Assembly: GCA_016648135.1 (NCBI GenBank) | Contig: JADDOH010024906.1 | Span: 62,001 to 126,000, forward strand | Source: Agrypnia vestita | Lineage: Eukaryota; Arthropoda; Insecta; Trichoptera; Phryganeidae | Direction of reading: 5' to 3' | DNA length: 64,000 bases | In this document: one piece after another, positions 45,887 to 59,420 of the stretch | Position numbering within the stretch: position 1 is the stretch's first letter | How the letters are laid out: each line of letters starts with the position of its first letter | Made by a program: the position numbers and the translations under genes | The notes under the pieces: generated by a model | Seen by the model: only the letters and a program-made list of their open reading frames with translations | What the model was told of the DNA's origin: nothing | The model's database searches: none

Positions 45887-46126
45887 TTGCAACTATTGAG
45901 AAGTCTGCAAGGTTCAAGATGTGGTCAGATGGAAGCGACTGCGTCTACGATACTAGAACCAATGCGCACAGATAATGAATGCAACAAGAATAGTATATAT
46001 CTGCATGGCATACCAGATGGACAGCGTCCACCAGGTAGACCCCCAAAGCGATGGAGAGGCAGCCAGAATCAGCATCACAAGTGGAAACTCCTGAACAAAC
46101 ACGCTCTTGAGTTTAATGTCAGTTGA
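45887..46126 (+). pseudogene. Possible LINE C-terminal fragment
   Basis: The frame ends IPDGQRPPGRPPKRWRGS, and (R)RP.GRP..RW is a frequent word near the C terminus of insect LINE polyproteins. The rest of the 79 codons gives no further support. Confidence 0.4.
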
Positions 46127-46129
46127 AGA

Positions 46130-48349
46130 AGAAAAAGAAAAAAAATTTACTACACTTTGTGTCATTTTTATTAATCAATTTACACGTGATTAAGATGACG
46201 TAATGAGGTAAGATGACACACCAACAATATTGATTGGATATACTCCTGGAATTATCGTTCATTATAAAGAGATATCATCCAGAGATGGTAAACTTGATCT
46301 ATTCCTTTTGGGTTATTTCGAAAATGAAATACTAATAAAAGCTTGAGCGCTTACTACTAGTGGTACGGCGTCAACCTTTGAATTTGCGCATTTGTTGTAT
46401 AACTTGTTAATCTACAACTCATTCTTAGATTGTTCTTATTGATTTGCAACACTCTTATTTTACTTACTGATTTACTATTACATATTTATTATATGACATG
46501 CAAAAATTGGAATCAATGTTTAAAACTATAATAGTTGGGAGTGCCAGGAATGCAGAATCAGGTAGGTTTTGCATACTGCATACTAGTGGAAAACATTAGT
46601 AAGTGTTGTAAAGGTCTGATTCTATAGGTTTTTATATGTTTATTCAGTGATAATTTATTTATTATAAAAAATGTGATGTGTAATCATGTCATTTTTTAAA
46701 TATTTTAAAAATATTTAAATTCTAATGTTACTTTAGAACCATCAATCAGTGTCAACCTGATGGCGGTCTGTTTGTAAAAAAATATAAAATAAAAATAATA
46801 TCACAACTTATTTTGTTGTAATTTATATCATTTGATGAGAGGATTTGCATTTATCAAATTGTGTAGTAAAAACATTGGTTTATTTAGAAGACTTTTGAAC
46901 CTACATAATTTATTTTTAAGCATCAGCCGTCACTGCCCTTAGCCTGTCACTCTAGACGCAAAGCCTTCAGGCGTGGAGTACCACACAAGGGTTTGAGGGT
47001 AAGATTGACCGCACACAATACATCATAAACCGTGGAAGTGATCCCACCTGCCGCGGTTAAAGTTATGTTTGCTAATATCCGAGCAAACCCGTCAATCATG
47101 TCGTTTCAAACCATCGATACCAAGTTTGACTTACGAGACGTGATCTCAGTGAGAAGCTGAGGCGTACGCAGGTGTGAAGATGTGTGTAGCTGTTAAACTT
47201 CAGCTCATCAATCATCCATGGTTAAGGCTGTAATTATATGGCTGTTTTACATTTAGGGTTGGGGATCTACTTAAAAACCATTTCTGCTTTGTACCATCTA
47301 TGCCGCATTAAATTTATTTGCCGAAGCATCCAAAGAACCATCCGCAGAAGCAACAAAAATGTTAATAAACGTCTATAATATTGATTCTCGCGTAGACTAC
47401 TGTAATAAAAAGGAATTACTACTTATAGAAAAACAACTCAAATTCTATTCAACTCAACGAAACTATTCCATAAAATACACGAGTACACACCAAAAAACGC
47501 ATTTGTAAAGAGTGAAATAGAATACATGTGGGGTATAAAAGCAAAGGGAGCAATATCCAAAAAATTAAAAAAAAATGTTTTGAATGCAGTCCCTGGGAAA
47601 TAATAATTAAAAATATACTGAATTCTAGATTTTATGTATCTATCCCTTCCAAAATTATATGCCTCCTATAAATTAATAGGCTATGTTTCCTATATAATCT
47701 GAAATTCGGTAGTTTATTAATGATAAATCCTCGATGAGTACATTTAATTTTTTTAATATATAAATGCTTCAAAGATAGCAAAAATAAAATTCTTTATATT
47801 TTATATAAATAAAAATAAAAATTGGTTTACAATTTCAATTACATAACATGTAAATTAAAAAAATCTACGAAATGATAAAACCTAAAATTAATCAACCATT
47901 AATTAAAAAACCAAGGTTGAAACCTTAAACGATTATACGAAAACTAACAAATGATTATATGAAAACTAACAAATGGCGATATAAAGAATGGAACATCAAA
48001 TTACCAAAAAACTAATGATATTCATCAAAACTACACTAAAACATCTCAAAACTATAGAAAAGAATAACCGCGACTCATCTGCAACGAGCTGAAACTATAT
48101 AAACACTTATCAAAACATACAATACAATACTTTTCATAGATTTGAAAAAGAAGTGACAAATATACAAAGAAGTAACCAGACAGAGTAAAAAATAACTGTA
48201 ACCTATTTTTCCCTTTTTACATATTTTAATAAACATCGGATTTAATATACATTTTATCCCTTACATTATTTCTATACTTAAAAATAGATAAAAAATTTCT
48301 ACCTAAATTTCTACACATTTTCCGAAACAGCAAATTTTTTTTTTAAATA
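46130..48349. other. AT-rich intergenic stretch, no gene recognised
   Basis: A somewhat G+C-richer part at 46925-47230 has no recognised motif. Confidence 0.4.
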
Positions 48350-48512
48350 GAGATGCGAACACGGAATATTTGTCACATCAATATTCTAACTATTTTAAAA
48401 CTAAGCTACTCGCTTGTGCTATGAAAATAGGACTAACTTGTTGATCTGGAGTGAAATTTGAACCCGCGATCTTTGGATCACGAGGCGAGAGTCCTAACCA
48501 CAAGACCAATCC
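48350..48512 (-). repeat. tRNA-derived SINE, family A, copy 2
   Basis: The minus strand reads TTGGTCTTGTGGTTAGGACT (A-box-like) and CGCGGGTTCAAATTTC (B-box-like), then the body GTTAGTCCTATTTTCATAGC and ATTGATGTGACAAATATTCC, matching the copy at 56312-56478. Confidence 0.8.
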
Positions 48513-49639
48513 GTATTTAATGCCGAAGCAAGACTCACTACCGGTGTTTCAAAATTTTCGCATATCACACCGTCTTTAAAACCTTTGCTGGATAAAACGT
48601 CCAGAGAGGATTGAATAGAAGTTATGCCTCACAAAATTCAAGGCTATATATTAGGCCCCTCAATATTACCGACTTTTGCATTCCAGATACCGTAAATAAC
48701 CGGTGACCGCACTTCCGCGGTGGCTAGAACAAAGTTATGAAATATACTACAAAACAAACTGAGACAAACAGACAGCTTACGATATTTAAAAAAAACAACT
48801 TAATACGCGCCTATTTACACTATTATAGAAAAACATGTAAAACCAAACCGTCACAATAGTACCATATATCTTCATTACTATTATCATTCCGGGAAAACAC
48901 CTTTTCTTCCCTGACTTTTTATATATTTATATTTATTAATGTCCCCAGTTTATAAATAATAGTAAATAAGTTAAATAGCCAGTAAGTTGTTCATCAAATA
49001 TCCTAAGTGAGCTAAAATAATGTCAAATCACTAAAATGGAGCTGTACAAGTGATGCAAATTTAATAATAATAATTTAAAAATTGGGTTGGTAACTAATAA
49101 AAAAGTAGAGTCTCCCTGAAAAAGATTGCTCCTCCCACAGCTTTGAACGCAACACATTCTCCTACTGTGTATGTAGAATGCGTTGTGCACATCAATGTGA
49201 CAAGACAAGATTTATTGACAAACGGTGCACATACGACAAGAGAACACATGGTAGATAGACAAAGAAAACCGACTATTTTATTATCTTGACTCTGCAATAA
49301 CCTACCTTTATCATAATATTTCAAAAAGCTAATATGTAAGCTCAAACAGTGATAATATTCAACGAAATGCAAGATGAAATAAAATAAAAAAACGAAAAAT
49401 ATCACGATTTAAAAAAAAAGAAAAATTGTGTTTATAAGTTGGACATGTGGGTGATTTTTTGTCCCTAAATTATCCAATATGGTATTGAAAAAAGCTGTAG
49501 ATTTGAATGTAGATGTTGTAGTTAGATGTAGAATTGGACTCGGACCCACAAAATATTTAGTTAAGTGATGGGTTAGCTGTAGTGAATTATGAATAAACTA
49601 TGAATTCTATCATCAGTCACAACCATAGCCTACATATCA
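48513..49639. other. Intergenic stretch, no gene recognised
   Basis: No coding motif is seen in the open pieces, for example 49094-49405 (-). Confidence 0.4.
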
Positions 49640-50020
49640 TCACAAATTGGCCTACAGAAAACAACCAAAAGTTTGTGTACGTACGTATCTAGAAATAATA
49701 GAACCACAGGAACTCTATTCGGTACAAGATGGACAATGGCGACACATTACAAAGGGTGGACCAGGTTTGCATTTCTTGGCACAGTTATATACGAAGAAAA
49801 TAATTTACATGTTGAAATTTAGAACCGTATCCAGAAAGGTCAAAGAGCTATAAGCCTCCGTGAGTGAAATCAAAACCCCTGGACAGAAACACTAAATTGC
49901 CTGTCCACAATACTATCATCAAACCAGTGATAAATTAGGTAGTGGAGTCATGGACGACTACTCTTAAAGAACAACGGAGACTTTTTTGATTTGAAAATAA
50001 GATACTAAGCCAATCCTAGA
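49640..50020 (+). pseudogene. LINE reverse-transcriptase fragment
   Basis: In shifting frames: FAFLGTVIYEEN, NRIQKGQRAISL, LDRNTKLPVHNTIIKPVIN, VVESWTTTLKEQRRLF and ENKILSQS. This follows the order F.YLG..I..DN, RI..GNRA, LS..TK...Y...I+PV+.Y, E.W.....E..L..FE.KIL found after the RT core in insect LINEs. Several stops are present. Confidence 0.65.
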
Positions 50021-51121
50021 TCAGATGTTGCAATATAAACGTGGTGATAGGAACGATGCGAAAATTTGGTCTCTATCACAACAACTTTTCATAACCATCC
50101 AGATCTAGCCGACTAGTTTGCAAAGCACATGTTTGTCGGGCAAGCAGTGAAGTAGCCATTCAAATAGTGTACGAGGCTAAACCAAGACTAGACAATCGCC
50201 TCATGGACAATCTAGCTGATCTTCAAGGCGAGAAAGAAGGATGAGAGCAGAAGACAATGAGTTGGAATAAGTGGAAAGTCACCAATCATGAGCCTACAGC
50301 TCTACAAGAGTTATACGGCCTTCAGAGGAAACTGAGTAAGTAAGATAGAATTACTTTTCTTAAGGTTAAAGAAGATTTCAATTATTCACTATACTCATAA
50401 AATCAATATTTACTCAAAAACTGCCAGATTGGATAATCTAAGACACGTTATATATAATTTAAATGTACGAAAAATTTCCACTGCTTTTCAAATGTTATCT
50501 GATAAAATGTAATCTTTCGAGGACATGTAGATATCTGTAATGTGTTTTTTAACATTATTTCCCTCGTAGTCTCCTTGAAACGGCACTAGACAGGTTCCTC
50601 TCTCCAGTGGGATTGACATTCCATCATCAATCAGGATCAGAGGGAAGAAAAGTGAGAAATGTGATCGGGAAACAAATCCGATTTACTTTTTATGGTTTTG
50701 AATCTTCTTACTTATTGCCTTCATTCTTCAAGATGTGGATGTGATGTGATATGTTTGTGTATTGTGATCTTGATGAATTAGGTTTTTCTTCAAAATACGA
50801 GTATCTATACAGTAAAAGTAAAGAGTTTATGGAATTCGCCAGTACTCAAGTATCGTACAACCTTAATTACGCGCCCTGTTTGTACTTACTTTGGTATTTA
50901 CTTAAATAAAGAAGGCTTTGCATAACTATTTTGTTTTACAATACTAGTATTAAAAAAAAATTATCACAGACTTATCAATACGCATTTTTAAAAAGGTGCA
51001 TTTTCAGTTAATTTTTGTCTTATCCAATACTAAAAAAGGAAACTGATGAAAAAATTTCACCAGAGTAATATTCAAACTTCCTTTGAAATACGAAATAATT
51101 TAAAATGACTGCGGCCGAAAA
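50021..51121. other. Spacer between two LINE fragments
   Basis: 50110-50340 may continue the preceding LINE relic, but no frame with clear motifs was found. The rest is A/T-rich. Confidence 0.35.
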
Positions 51122-51505
51122 TTGAGTACTTTTCATATTTTATTACTACTATGTAAAATACTAAAAATGGTCTGTGATCTGAAATACCGGACACCAACTG
51201 AAACTGTATACCATATAACACAACAATTAAACATCAAAAGCATTACAAAAATCAAAACACTTAAAATCATTCACAGACTAGCAATCGAAGACAAAAAATT
51301 ACACAAAATACATGAAAAACATCAACACAACACTAGAATGGCTCAAAACTATCACATAACACACGCCAAAACAAAAACAGGACAATCCCGACTAATTTGC
51401 AATGGATTAAAACTATACAATGACCTGCCACAACAGACCAAACAACTGACCACTGACAAATTCAAAACAGATGTGACAAAAATGTTAAAACACGGCCAAC
51501 TATAA
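51122..51505 (+). pseudogene. LINE reverse-transcriptase C-terminal fragment
   Basis: An open piece whose end reads HQHNTRMAQNYHITHAKTKT, GLKLYNDLPQQTKQLTTDKF and KTDVTKML. The pattern H..NTR......P...T......G.KLYN.LP......FK......L is the usual terminus of non-LTR polyproteins. The upstream RT core is missing. Confidence 0.65.
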
Positions 51506-51629
51506 AAAAATTACTTTGTATCTAAATCATATTATTATTATTTCTTATATTGAATCATTTAAAAATGTTATCTATAAACCTTTTAGGTTTCCATTATATT
51601 TTAAATAAAAAAAAATTAATGTAACATTT

Positions 51630-51720
51630 AGTGTGCGTCCGTTCTGAGGATGCAGTGGTATCGAAACCGGACGCAAATTGAAAGTGGTTTGAGAAAACGG
51701 CTTTTAAATTTTGAATAATC
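51630..51720 (+). repeat. Penelope-type terminus, hammerhead-like core
   Basis: CTGAGGA (51644-51650) and GAAAC (51663-51667) are enclosed by complementary GCGTCCG (51635-51641) and CGGACGC. The tail AAAGTGGTTTGAGAAAAC resembles the other copies. Confidence 0.5.
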
Positions 51721-54515
51721 AAAACTTTTTACATCAATATTTAATTTATTATTGCATTTTTTAAAAATAGGGCTTATTGTAGAGATATTTTTTATTATTT
51801 TTAAATGTAATGATAAGAAAAAAACTTTTATTAACAAATTGGATTCTCTCTATATGTTCAAATATACGAAAAATAGTACTTTATTTGTTTTACTTAGCAA
51901 TGTTTGACAATATAAGATGATTTTTGGTTAAAAAATATATTGAGCGGGAGTAGGGAAGGTGGAGTGGAATGTAGAATTAAGAAAAAGGAACGAAGGATAG
52001 GAGTAGATGGGAACATAAATTGAGTGAACTAATTTGGGTGCGGTTGTGAAATTGATTTTCGTTTTATGTCCCGAAAAGTGGAATTTAAAATATCAATGTG
52101 GTGGTAATTTAAGTTAAATGAAATTGTGGGTCTGTAGATGAAGGAGTTTTGTTTCGAGTCAATCATGCAATGAGAGATATGAAAAGTAGGCGACTGTGTC
52201 GATTTGCAAAATGAAATGTGAGGCATTATTTACACAAAAATAAAATGATCTCGGAATGGAGACACTTCTTCCACACATCTAAGGTGACTTGGACACATCG
52301 TGCGATTGCGATGAAAGAGGAGTAATTAATAAACTTATCGTCTTTGCAGTTCTGGAGGGATGGCAGCCGATGGTTCCAGATAATTTGGGACAAACGTATT
52401 GTAAGAAGAAAATTCGGGTTTTGTCTGGTCAATAGCCGTGTAAGACAGGCGAAGATTGGAAGCGCCTTATCGAATCTTTGAATGTGTTGATGATGTTTAA
52501 ACATTTCAAATGGAAGTATGGAATTAAAGACAAAAAAGAGAGACAAATGATAACACTGGAAATTAATTTAGTTTAATTTATTACAAAGAAAGCCACTGGA
52601 CACGAGTTAAATTATAGTACCATTATTAATTTTATAGTTACCGAATGTCTCCAGAATATTTCATACACTCAATATTATACTGTTCCTTAATTTGACCTAT
52701 TTAACTCGGTTTCTATTGCTTTGATCACGTCCTAGTAAACTCCGTTCAATATTCGCACAACAAACTATTCGTCCCCGTATATCTTTATTCACTTCCGCTG
52801 GAATCACTCTGGTCGCACTGGTAGTATTGCGTGTTGGAATATCACCCTCACGAATTACTGGTCATACTTGTTTTAACAATTAGATGTCGCATTTATCACT
52901 GTCACGAACGAATTGCCTGACCCCACGTTGCGTGACGCCTTTTCTTGATAAATTCTTCCGAGAGATTTGTTCTAAATGATTCCAAAGTAATATTTCAAGT
53001 GTAATTAAATGTATTCCAAACTTCAGAGTGATTGCCGTCACGGATGACTGACCCTGCGTTGCGTGACGTCCTTGTATTATTGTCAGTATTCAGTAGGTTC
53101 GCCATCTCGTTACAATATTACAAATGTCGGAGATATTTAATTACTATTTCGGAGAGACAATTTTAAGAACCGATTTCCGAAAATCAATATCGTCAAGGGG
53201 ATGCAGGAGTGGGGGGAGGGGGTGAATGTCACTGAGAGCTGTTTCACAACAATTTTGGCTGTCAACTTACTGTAATTAAAATTCTTGCAGCCGAGTTTGT
53301 GATTGGCGATTAATTAAAACCCAATTTTTAAGCAAACCGAATATTAGGTATTTATTTATTTTAATTAACTATGTAAATTACAAAATAAGCATTAAGGAAC
53401 CAGTAAGAATTATTTATTTTATCTTTAAGGAAGTGCGTTTTTGGGATGATTGAGTGACAGTTTCTTTGATTTTTGTGAATTTTTGTTTCTATATTTTTTT
53501 ACAGAGAATGGATAGCACAACTCCTTTATATTGCAATGCAATTAATAATCATCCTCACTGACAGAAGTTGATTTTACTTTTTTTTCTTTCGATACAAAGA
53601 TCTCGGTATCGTTTTTCGTATTTTATTTAACCGAACTAGATCAGTTGGTAACTTAGAAATTCCTACACATTTAAAACTCGTGCTTCTCAATACCATTAAC
53701 CATATCAAGGTATACTTTTTTTCAATGCTCTCTTTGATAAAATCAAAATAGAAAAAATTTATAAAGTCTTCAAATCCTAAATTGAGTAATTATTGTGCAA
53801 TTTTGACAATAAAAAGGATTTTTTTTTCTTTAAAGAAATGTTAAATCTAACTCATTATTAAATGTATTAATGTAGGAGTATTAGATGTATTAATGTAGGA
53901 GGAGTAATATATTCTCTTTATATCAACCTAATTTTAATCGGCCGTTCCTCTTAATTCAAACAGGAGAATTAATTTCTTTATTGAATTGGGTAGTTTTTGG
54001 TTTGAAAAAAAAAGTGTTATAATTAGCTATATTTTTTTATTTTTTATTTATTAATTATTTTATATCTTCATCTTGTTACATGATATAGGAGATGGAGCCG
54101 TTCATCTCACTAGGAAGAACCTATGCCTAGATGAGCAGCTGAACAATATAGTGAGAATAGAAAATAATAAAGATATAAAACAAAATACTATATAACTATA
54201 AGATTAATAAATTAATTAATTGAGTATATAAATATAAAATGTGGATAATAAGAACAGTATATATTGTACAATACAAAAGCAATAGTGAAAGTAAAGTAAT
54301 ATATATAAAAAATCATATGCATGGATAGTAACAAAATGTATATATAATAGCACAGTTAAAAGTATATTTAGGTATACACCTATATAAGAAAATTAAATGA
54401 ATGTTTGTGTTTAATGAATTTTATCTGCACTTATAATATTGTAACTATGTTTCATTTATTTAGAATAAAACTAAAATTAAAAACAACTAACTCATCTTCC
54501 AGGGGAAAATAAGTG
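51721..54515. other. AT-rich intergenic stretch, no gene recognised
   Basis: A word GACCC.(C/G)CGTTGCGTGACG(C/T)C recurs at about 52920 and 53050. Otherwise nothing could be assigned. Confidence 0.4.
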
Positions 54516-54665
54516 GTAAAATAGGGGCAGGAAGTCGACGCATCTCATGACTGCGTAACTTGAGAGACTGGTACAAGCGTAACTCGACTGAGTTGTTCCG
54601 AGCAGCGGTGAATAGAGTCGTAAGAGCCAACATCGCCCACCTCCGATAGAAGATGGCACTATAAG
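54516..54665 (+). pseudogene. LINE C-terminal tail
   Basis: The frame reads GSRRIS, a stop, LRNLRDWYKRNSTELFRAAV, NRVVRANIAHLR and a stop. LRNLR.W+...+.ELFRAAV..V.....IA.LR is a common C-terminal tail of insect endonuclease-reverse transcriptases, as I recall. One internal stop. Confidence 0.55.
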
Positions 54666-54726
54666 AAAAAGACTTCATAAATTGTACGATAAATGGAGTA
54701 ATCTGTCACATAATTACTTAAAACGG

Positions 54727-54945
54727 CGGCCCTCGTAGCGCAGTGGGTATGACACTGGCTTCCCACAACGAGGGTACCGGGTTCGATTCCCAGTGAGGTC
54801 ACAATTTTAATCTATGTGATTTACTCAAGCCTGGGTGTTTTGTGATGTATTTCGCTTCTGTAATTAGGCCTCCTGGCCTGTTGAAAGCGTAATAATAGAT
54901 ATATATAATAAATAGATATATATATATATATATAATATAATTATA
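54727..54945 (+). repeat. tRNA-derived SINE, family B, ending in (TA)n
   Basis: The head has TAGCGCAGTGGG (A box) and GGGTTCGATTCCC (B box), but the anticodon stem does not pair, so it is not a tRNA gene. A body of about 90 bases with TTAGGCCTCCTGGCCTGTTG follows, then a TA microsatellite (about 54896-54945) as the 3' tail. Confidence 0.75.
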
Positions 54946-55655
54946 TTTTTTGTAAGATATATTATTATCTTTTTGTTTTATTTTAATATCATTGATTTAA
55001 GAAAAATTTATATTAATTTCTATGTTAAAGTAGTTTCAATAAAATATTTAACTCTTAATCAATAATTTGGGCGTTGTCGGATAAATTTCTGCTATTATAA
55101 TGTAACACGTACAAGGATTTACAACAATGATATATGGCTTTTTGATTATCCGTGGTTGCCCATTAAACTATTATAAAGGACACATAATAAACCTATATAA
55201 GCCTGGGGTTGGGAAGGTTCTAATTAACGATAGTCAATATTTACTATTTTGCTTTCAAATTAGTCATATCAAGGATATAATGTATGTACAAAGTAATTTG
55301 TTTGCCTATTCAACTATCAAAGCTTTTCATGGGGTCGGCGGTATTGATAATATGTTAAATATTTACAAAACAAGGCAAAGCGTCCTTGAGGCCAATATTC
55401 ATGTAAATATATGAATTATTGAGGTGTTTATGGGTTCAAACATTATTGTTGGCTCTCCAAAACATTAATATTGTGCTAAACGTTCCCAGAGACTGAATAA
55501 TTTGCTGGAAGTTCAAATTTATCAAAAATATATTGATAGATTAATTCCAGATACCACCCATAACCTCTCCACTCCTATCCATTCTAACCCCGCCCCCGAC
55601 CCCCACTACCATTACACCCACCCAATCCCTATAAATAGTGTCTCGAATTATTTTT
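54946..55655. other. Intergenic stretch with an unassigned open piece
   Basis: An open frame of 95 codons at 55127-55414 (+) shows no motif I recognise and no splice context; it is not supported as a gene. Confidence 0.3.
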
Positions 55656-55659
55656 AATT

Positions 55660-55760
55660 GAGTTGTAAACGTGTTGTTATTGACAATGGGAGAAATCCCG
55701 AAAACGTTCTAACTATTCAAAATAAATATTAAGTGGAATAAAACAGTGTTGTGTTTACCC
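55660..55760 (+). repeat. Degenerate Penelope-type terminus
   Basis: TTGACAATGGGA ... TCCCGAAAAC (55678-55705) keeps the stem (GGGA / TCCC) but not the first hammerhead box. The tail AAGTGGAATAAAACAGTGTT matches the family. Confidence 0.4.
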
Positions 55761-56311
55761 TCATTTTTTTAAATATTAAAAATGAATATCCACAATGTTG
55801 CAAACAAAAAACTTGAACACTTAAATATACTGATTCCTTCAAATACAAAATATTTTATTTATTTATTTTTTGAAAGGTTTACAAACCATGAATATTACAC
55901 ATAACATGATATAGATGATACACCTAAATACAATTAGTTTAAATGCTTTTCATCACTTACATGTTAACACAGCAAGCATAGAGATAAAAGTAAAGGCTAA
56001 AACATATACAAGAAAGAACAAAACAGAGTAATTTTATAAAGTGAGCTTGAAAAGAGTGAGATTAAATAAAGAGACTAAACAGCTAATTTTGCAAGTTTCG
56101 CAATAGTTCTCTTTTATTTGTGGAAACTGTCATGAAATATGTAAATGAGGATGTTATGATTGTTTTCTATTTTGTTGTCGAGGAATGTTGGATAAAAGCA
56201 TTTTATATTTAAAATTATTTCGCAAAGTCACTGGACATGAATTTTTTCGAAGCATTGTTCTTTAAATTCACACTAATTGTCTACTCTTTTTATTCTATCT
56301 TATTTTTTTAA

Positions 56312-56478
56312 TGAGACAGAACACCGAATATGTGTCACATCAATAGTCTTACTATTCTCAAACTAAGCTAAACGCTTGTGCTATGAAAAAAGGACTAACT
56401 TTCTGGTCTGGAGTGAGGTTCGAACCCGCGACCTTTGGATCACGAGGCGAGAGTTCTAACCACAAGATCAACAAGCTA
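56312..56478 (-). repeat. tRNA-derived SINE, family A, copy 3
   Basis: The minus strand reads TTGATCTTGTGGTTAGAACT and GCGGGTTCGAACCTC, a perfect B box (GGTTCGAACC). The body GTTAGTCCTTTTTTCATAGC and TATTGATGTGACACATATTC is shared with copy 2. Confidence 0.8.
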
Positions 56479-57268
56479 TTCTATATTAAAATGGTCAGAA
56501 TAATAAATTAATGATGAGAAAATACCAACCGTATATTTAATTAACTGACTATTCATTTAATGTAATGACCATTTAATTTAAATACTGACCATTTTATTAT
56601 TAAAATACTGACCATTTATATGCAAATTACGAGCCATTAATTAATAAAAATTCATTTCATTTCAAGTGTTTCATTGCATCCCATAGCCAATAGAAATTGA
56701 CATAAAATTTACGTTTCCACAAAAAAAAAAACTGAAAAATGAGAAAGACTAATTTTGTCCCTATAAAACGTTTTTCGAAGAATCATTTTCGGTAAATTGA
56801 CTGAACGCCCTGTAGTAGTTCCGTGAAGTTTAGTCACGGCTTTCTTAGGTCGTTTCACCGTCGTAAAATCTTATGATACCTTAAGGACTGGATCAACTGT
56901 CGATAATGACCTTGCCTAGTTACCCATTCAATAAAATCCTTCGTTAAGCCCCCAATTTGTGGGCCGATTAATGTGGACCACTAAATAATCCAATGGGTAA
57001 TTCCGGGGAATAACGTCATTTTACATACATCGCTCCACTTGGAGAAATATATTTAATTTGTTTAGAAATCAAAATGTGATTGTGTGTCCCTGACATTAAA
57101 ATGCTCCGCAGGTGAGATAAAGATGGAGAATTACTTAAAATTATTAAAAATCATAATCCCGCATAAGTTGCAATTATATATTTTTTATTTTTACAATATA
57201 ATAAATAAATTTGTTTAACATTTCATTATTTTATGGATAAGAAATAAAAAATATTGTCAACAATATTT
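56479..57268. other. Intergenic stretch, no gene recognised
   Basis: A/T-rich with no coding motif. Confidence 0.4.
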
Positions 57269-57445
57269 CTTCTGGTTTGGGTGTTCTGGGGTATTATACC
57301 GTGTTATTACGACCTTTCTGGCCGACGTTTCAGATACCATTGCAGGGTCCATGTCAGCGTGATGGACCCTGCAATGGGATCCGAAACGTCGGCCAGAAAG
57401 GTCGTAATAACACGGTATAATACCCCAAAAGACCCATACGAGAAG
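57269..57445. repeat. 177-bp near-perfect palindrome of a Penelope-type terminus
   Basis: The inner arms 57287-57352 and 57362-57427 are complementary over 66 bases with two mismatches, around the nine-base centre GTCAGCGTG. The arms extend, with more mismatches, to 57269 and 57445. Each arm carries GAAACGTCGGCCAG, as in the relative at 24715-24927. Open frames on both strands (57254-57589 and its shadows) arise from the palindrome. Confidence 0.85.
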
Positions 57446-59185
57446 ATTCTGAGCGGCCGTGAAAACATAAGAACATTCTTAACAATATTTCTATATGTTT
57501 GTTCTGAGAACATAATGGAATTGTTTTTTTTTTCAATGAATGGAAATGAAAATTTTAGTAAAATTGAACACAAGTCTGAAAGAAAATAAAATTAAGATAT
57601 CTCAAAAACTATATATTATAGTTTTCGTTCACACGTTTAACGTTCACCAATTCCACCGTAAGAACATCTACGCAATATCAAAATTTTGAATGTAGTATAT
57701 ATGTTAACCGGTTTCTTTCATAATAATATATTCAAATGGACTATGGTAGATACATGTATGGTCCTTTCCATGATAGTATACATAAATTTAGTAGCTGGTA
57801 ATGAAACCATAATACTTTCAAAGCAGACTATTAGACAAAATTCTTTTTAATGTATGTATGATATTCGTCCGAATTGTTTAACATAATATATAATAGAATA
57901 CGCCTGAAAATAATTATTTTCAATTTTTAAATTGAAAATAATTATTTGATAAATATAGAAACTTTCTTTATACTAGACGACTTTTACCGTATGACTAATC
58001 TCATTCTGTTATTATCTAACTTATTTTATATGGAGCCAATCTCACTTAGTGCAAATGAGAAAGAAATGTATAAAAAGATTTTTTTTCGCTTGACCTGTAC
58101 AAAACCTCTCAACAGTTGACCTATATAAAATATTCCACCTCATTTTATGGACAATGATATGGAATATCTTATGGTAAAAATTATGTGAGCATAGGTCCTA
58201 CTGGATGAACATGTTTTAACTCAACATAATTATAACATGTATTTGAAAAGAAAAATCATTAACTGGGTGACCTTTTATTTACAATAATTTATTAGAGTAT
58301 GAGACGTGTCATTTTTGAGTTTTTTATTCCATATAATTTTTTGAATAAATATAAAATTTTGATATAAAATGCTACAACACATATGGTAGATGACTATTTG
58401 AATGAGTAAAAAAATAATTTTAAATTGGTTAAAAATTTATCAGAATTTCTCACACCACTGCAACAATTTCAATATCACATAAAGTTCCACAACACAAATA
58501 ACTTTCAACAACTTAAAAATAATTATCAGATAAAACACAAGAAATTCTCAAATACGAAATTTAAATCATTTAAGAAGATGAATGGATATGAATGTATTTA
58601 TTCCGTTATTCGAGCGAGGCAGATATGTATATATTTGTTTGAAATATTTGTGTATCAATTCGATATATTTGCCAAAAACGATGAAAGATTTTTATTCATA
58701 TAATAAGAACGATTCATTTTATAAATAATATTTATGAACATTGAACACACATATATATACGACTTTACCATAGCTTCGTCTATGTGAGACTTCTATAATT
58801 TGCCTTAATTGATTTTTTTAATCACGACTTAATAATAATATTGAATAGTTAGCCTATCGATGTCCTTAATATTTAATTTAATTTTGTTTAAATAGAAAAT
58901 AATTGAAAATTTTAAATACATATATTGTAAAAAAATGGATAAGTTTTGAAAATGGTTTAAAAATTATAAGTATCAATGTGTTAAATTAACCACCAGACCA
59001 CATGGTGAAGCAGGCAATGTCTATGGAGCTTCATCGATAGTCATCCAGGGGAAGATTAAAGAATTCCTAGACAACTCAATGCTTCAAAATACTACAGAGA
59101 ATGAAAACGATACCCAGAAACGACGAAGATACAGCCTGAGAACGAGAAGAACCGACTACAATAGTCAATCTGGGCCATTGTCCAA
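57446..59185. other. AT-rich intergenic stretch, no gene recognised
   Basis: 58990-59165 is less A/T-rich and leads an open frame into the GAA tract (RYSLRTRRTDYNSQSG), perhaps a mobile-element scrap; not assigned. Confidence 0.4.
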
Positions 59186-59389
59186 GAAGAAGAAGAAGAA
59201 GAAGAAGAAGAAGAAGAAGAAGAAGAAGAAGAAGAAGAAGAAGAAGAAGAAGAAGAAGAAGAAGAAGAAGAAGAAGAAGAAGAGGAAGAGGAAGAAGAAG
59301 AAGAAGAAGAAGAAGAAGAAGAAGAAGAAGAAGAGGAAGAGGAAGAGGAAGAGGAAGAGGAAGAGGAAGAAGAAGAAGAAGAAGAAGAA

Positions 59390-59420
<31 letters not shown>

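Noticed and set aside
54727..54806. Apparent tRNA gene
   Set aside because: A and B boxes are good but the anticodon and acceptor stems do not pair; the sequence continues into a SINE body with a (TA)n tail.
55127..55414. 95-codon open frame
   Set aside because: No motif, splice context or similarity I can name; plausible by chance in this amount of sequence.
57254..57589. 111-codon open frame and its two minus-strand partners
   Set aside because: They are produced by the palindrome and the adjoining repeat terminus.
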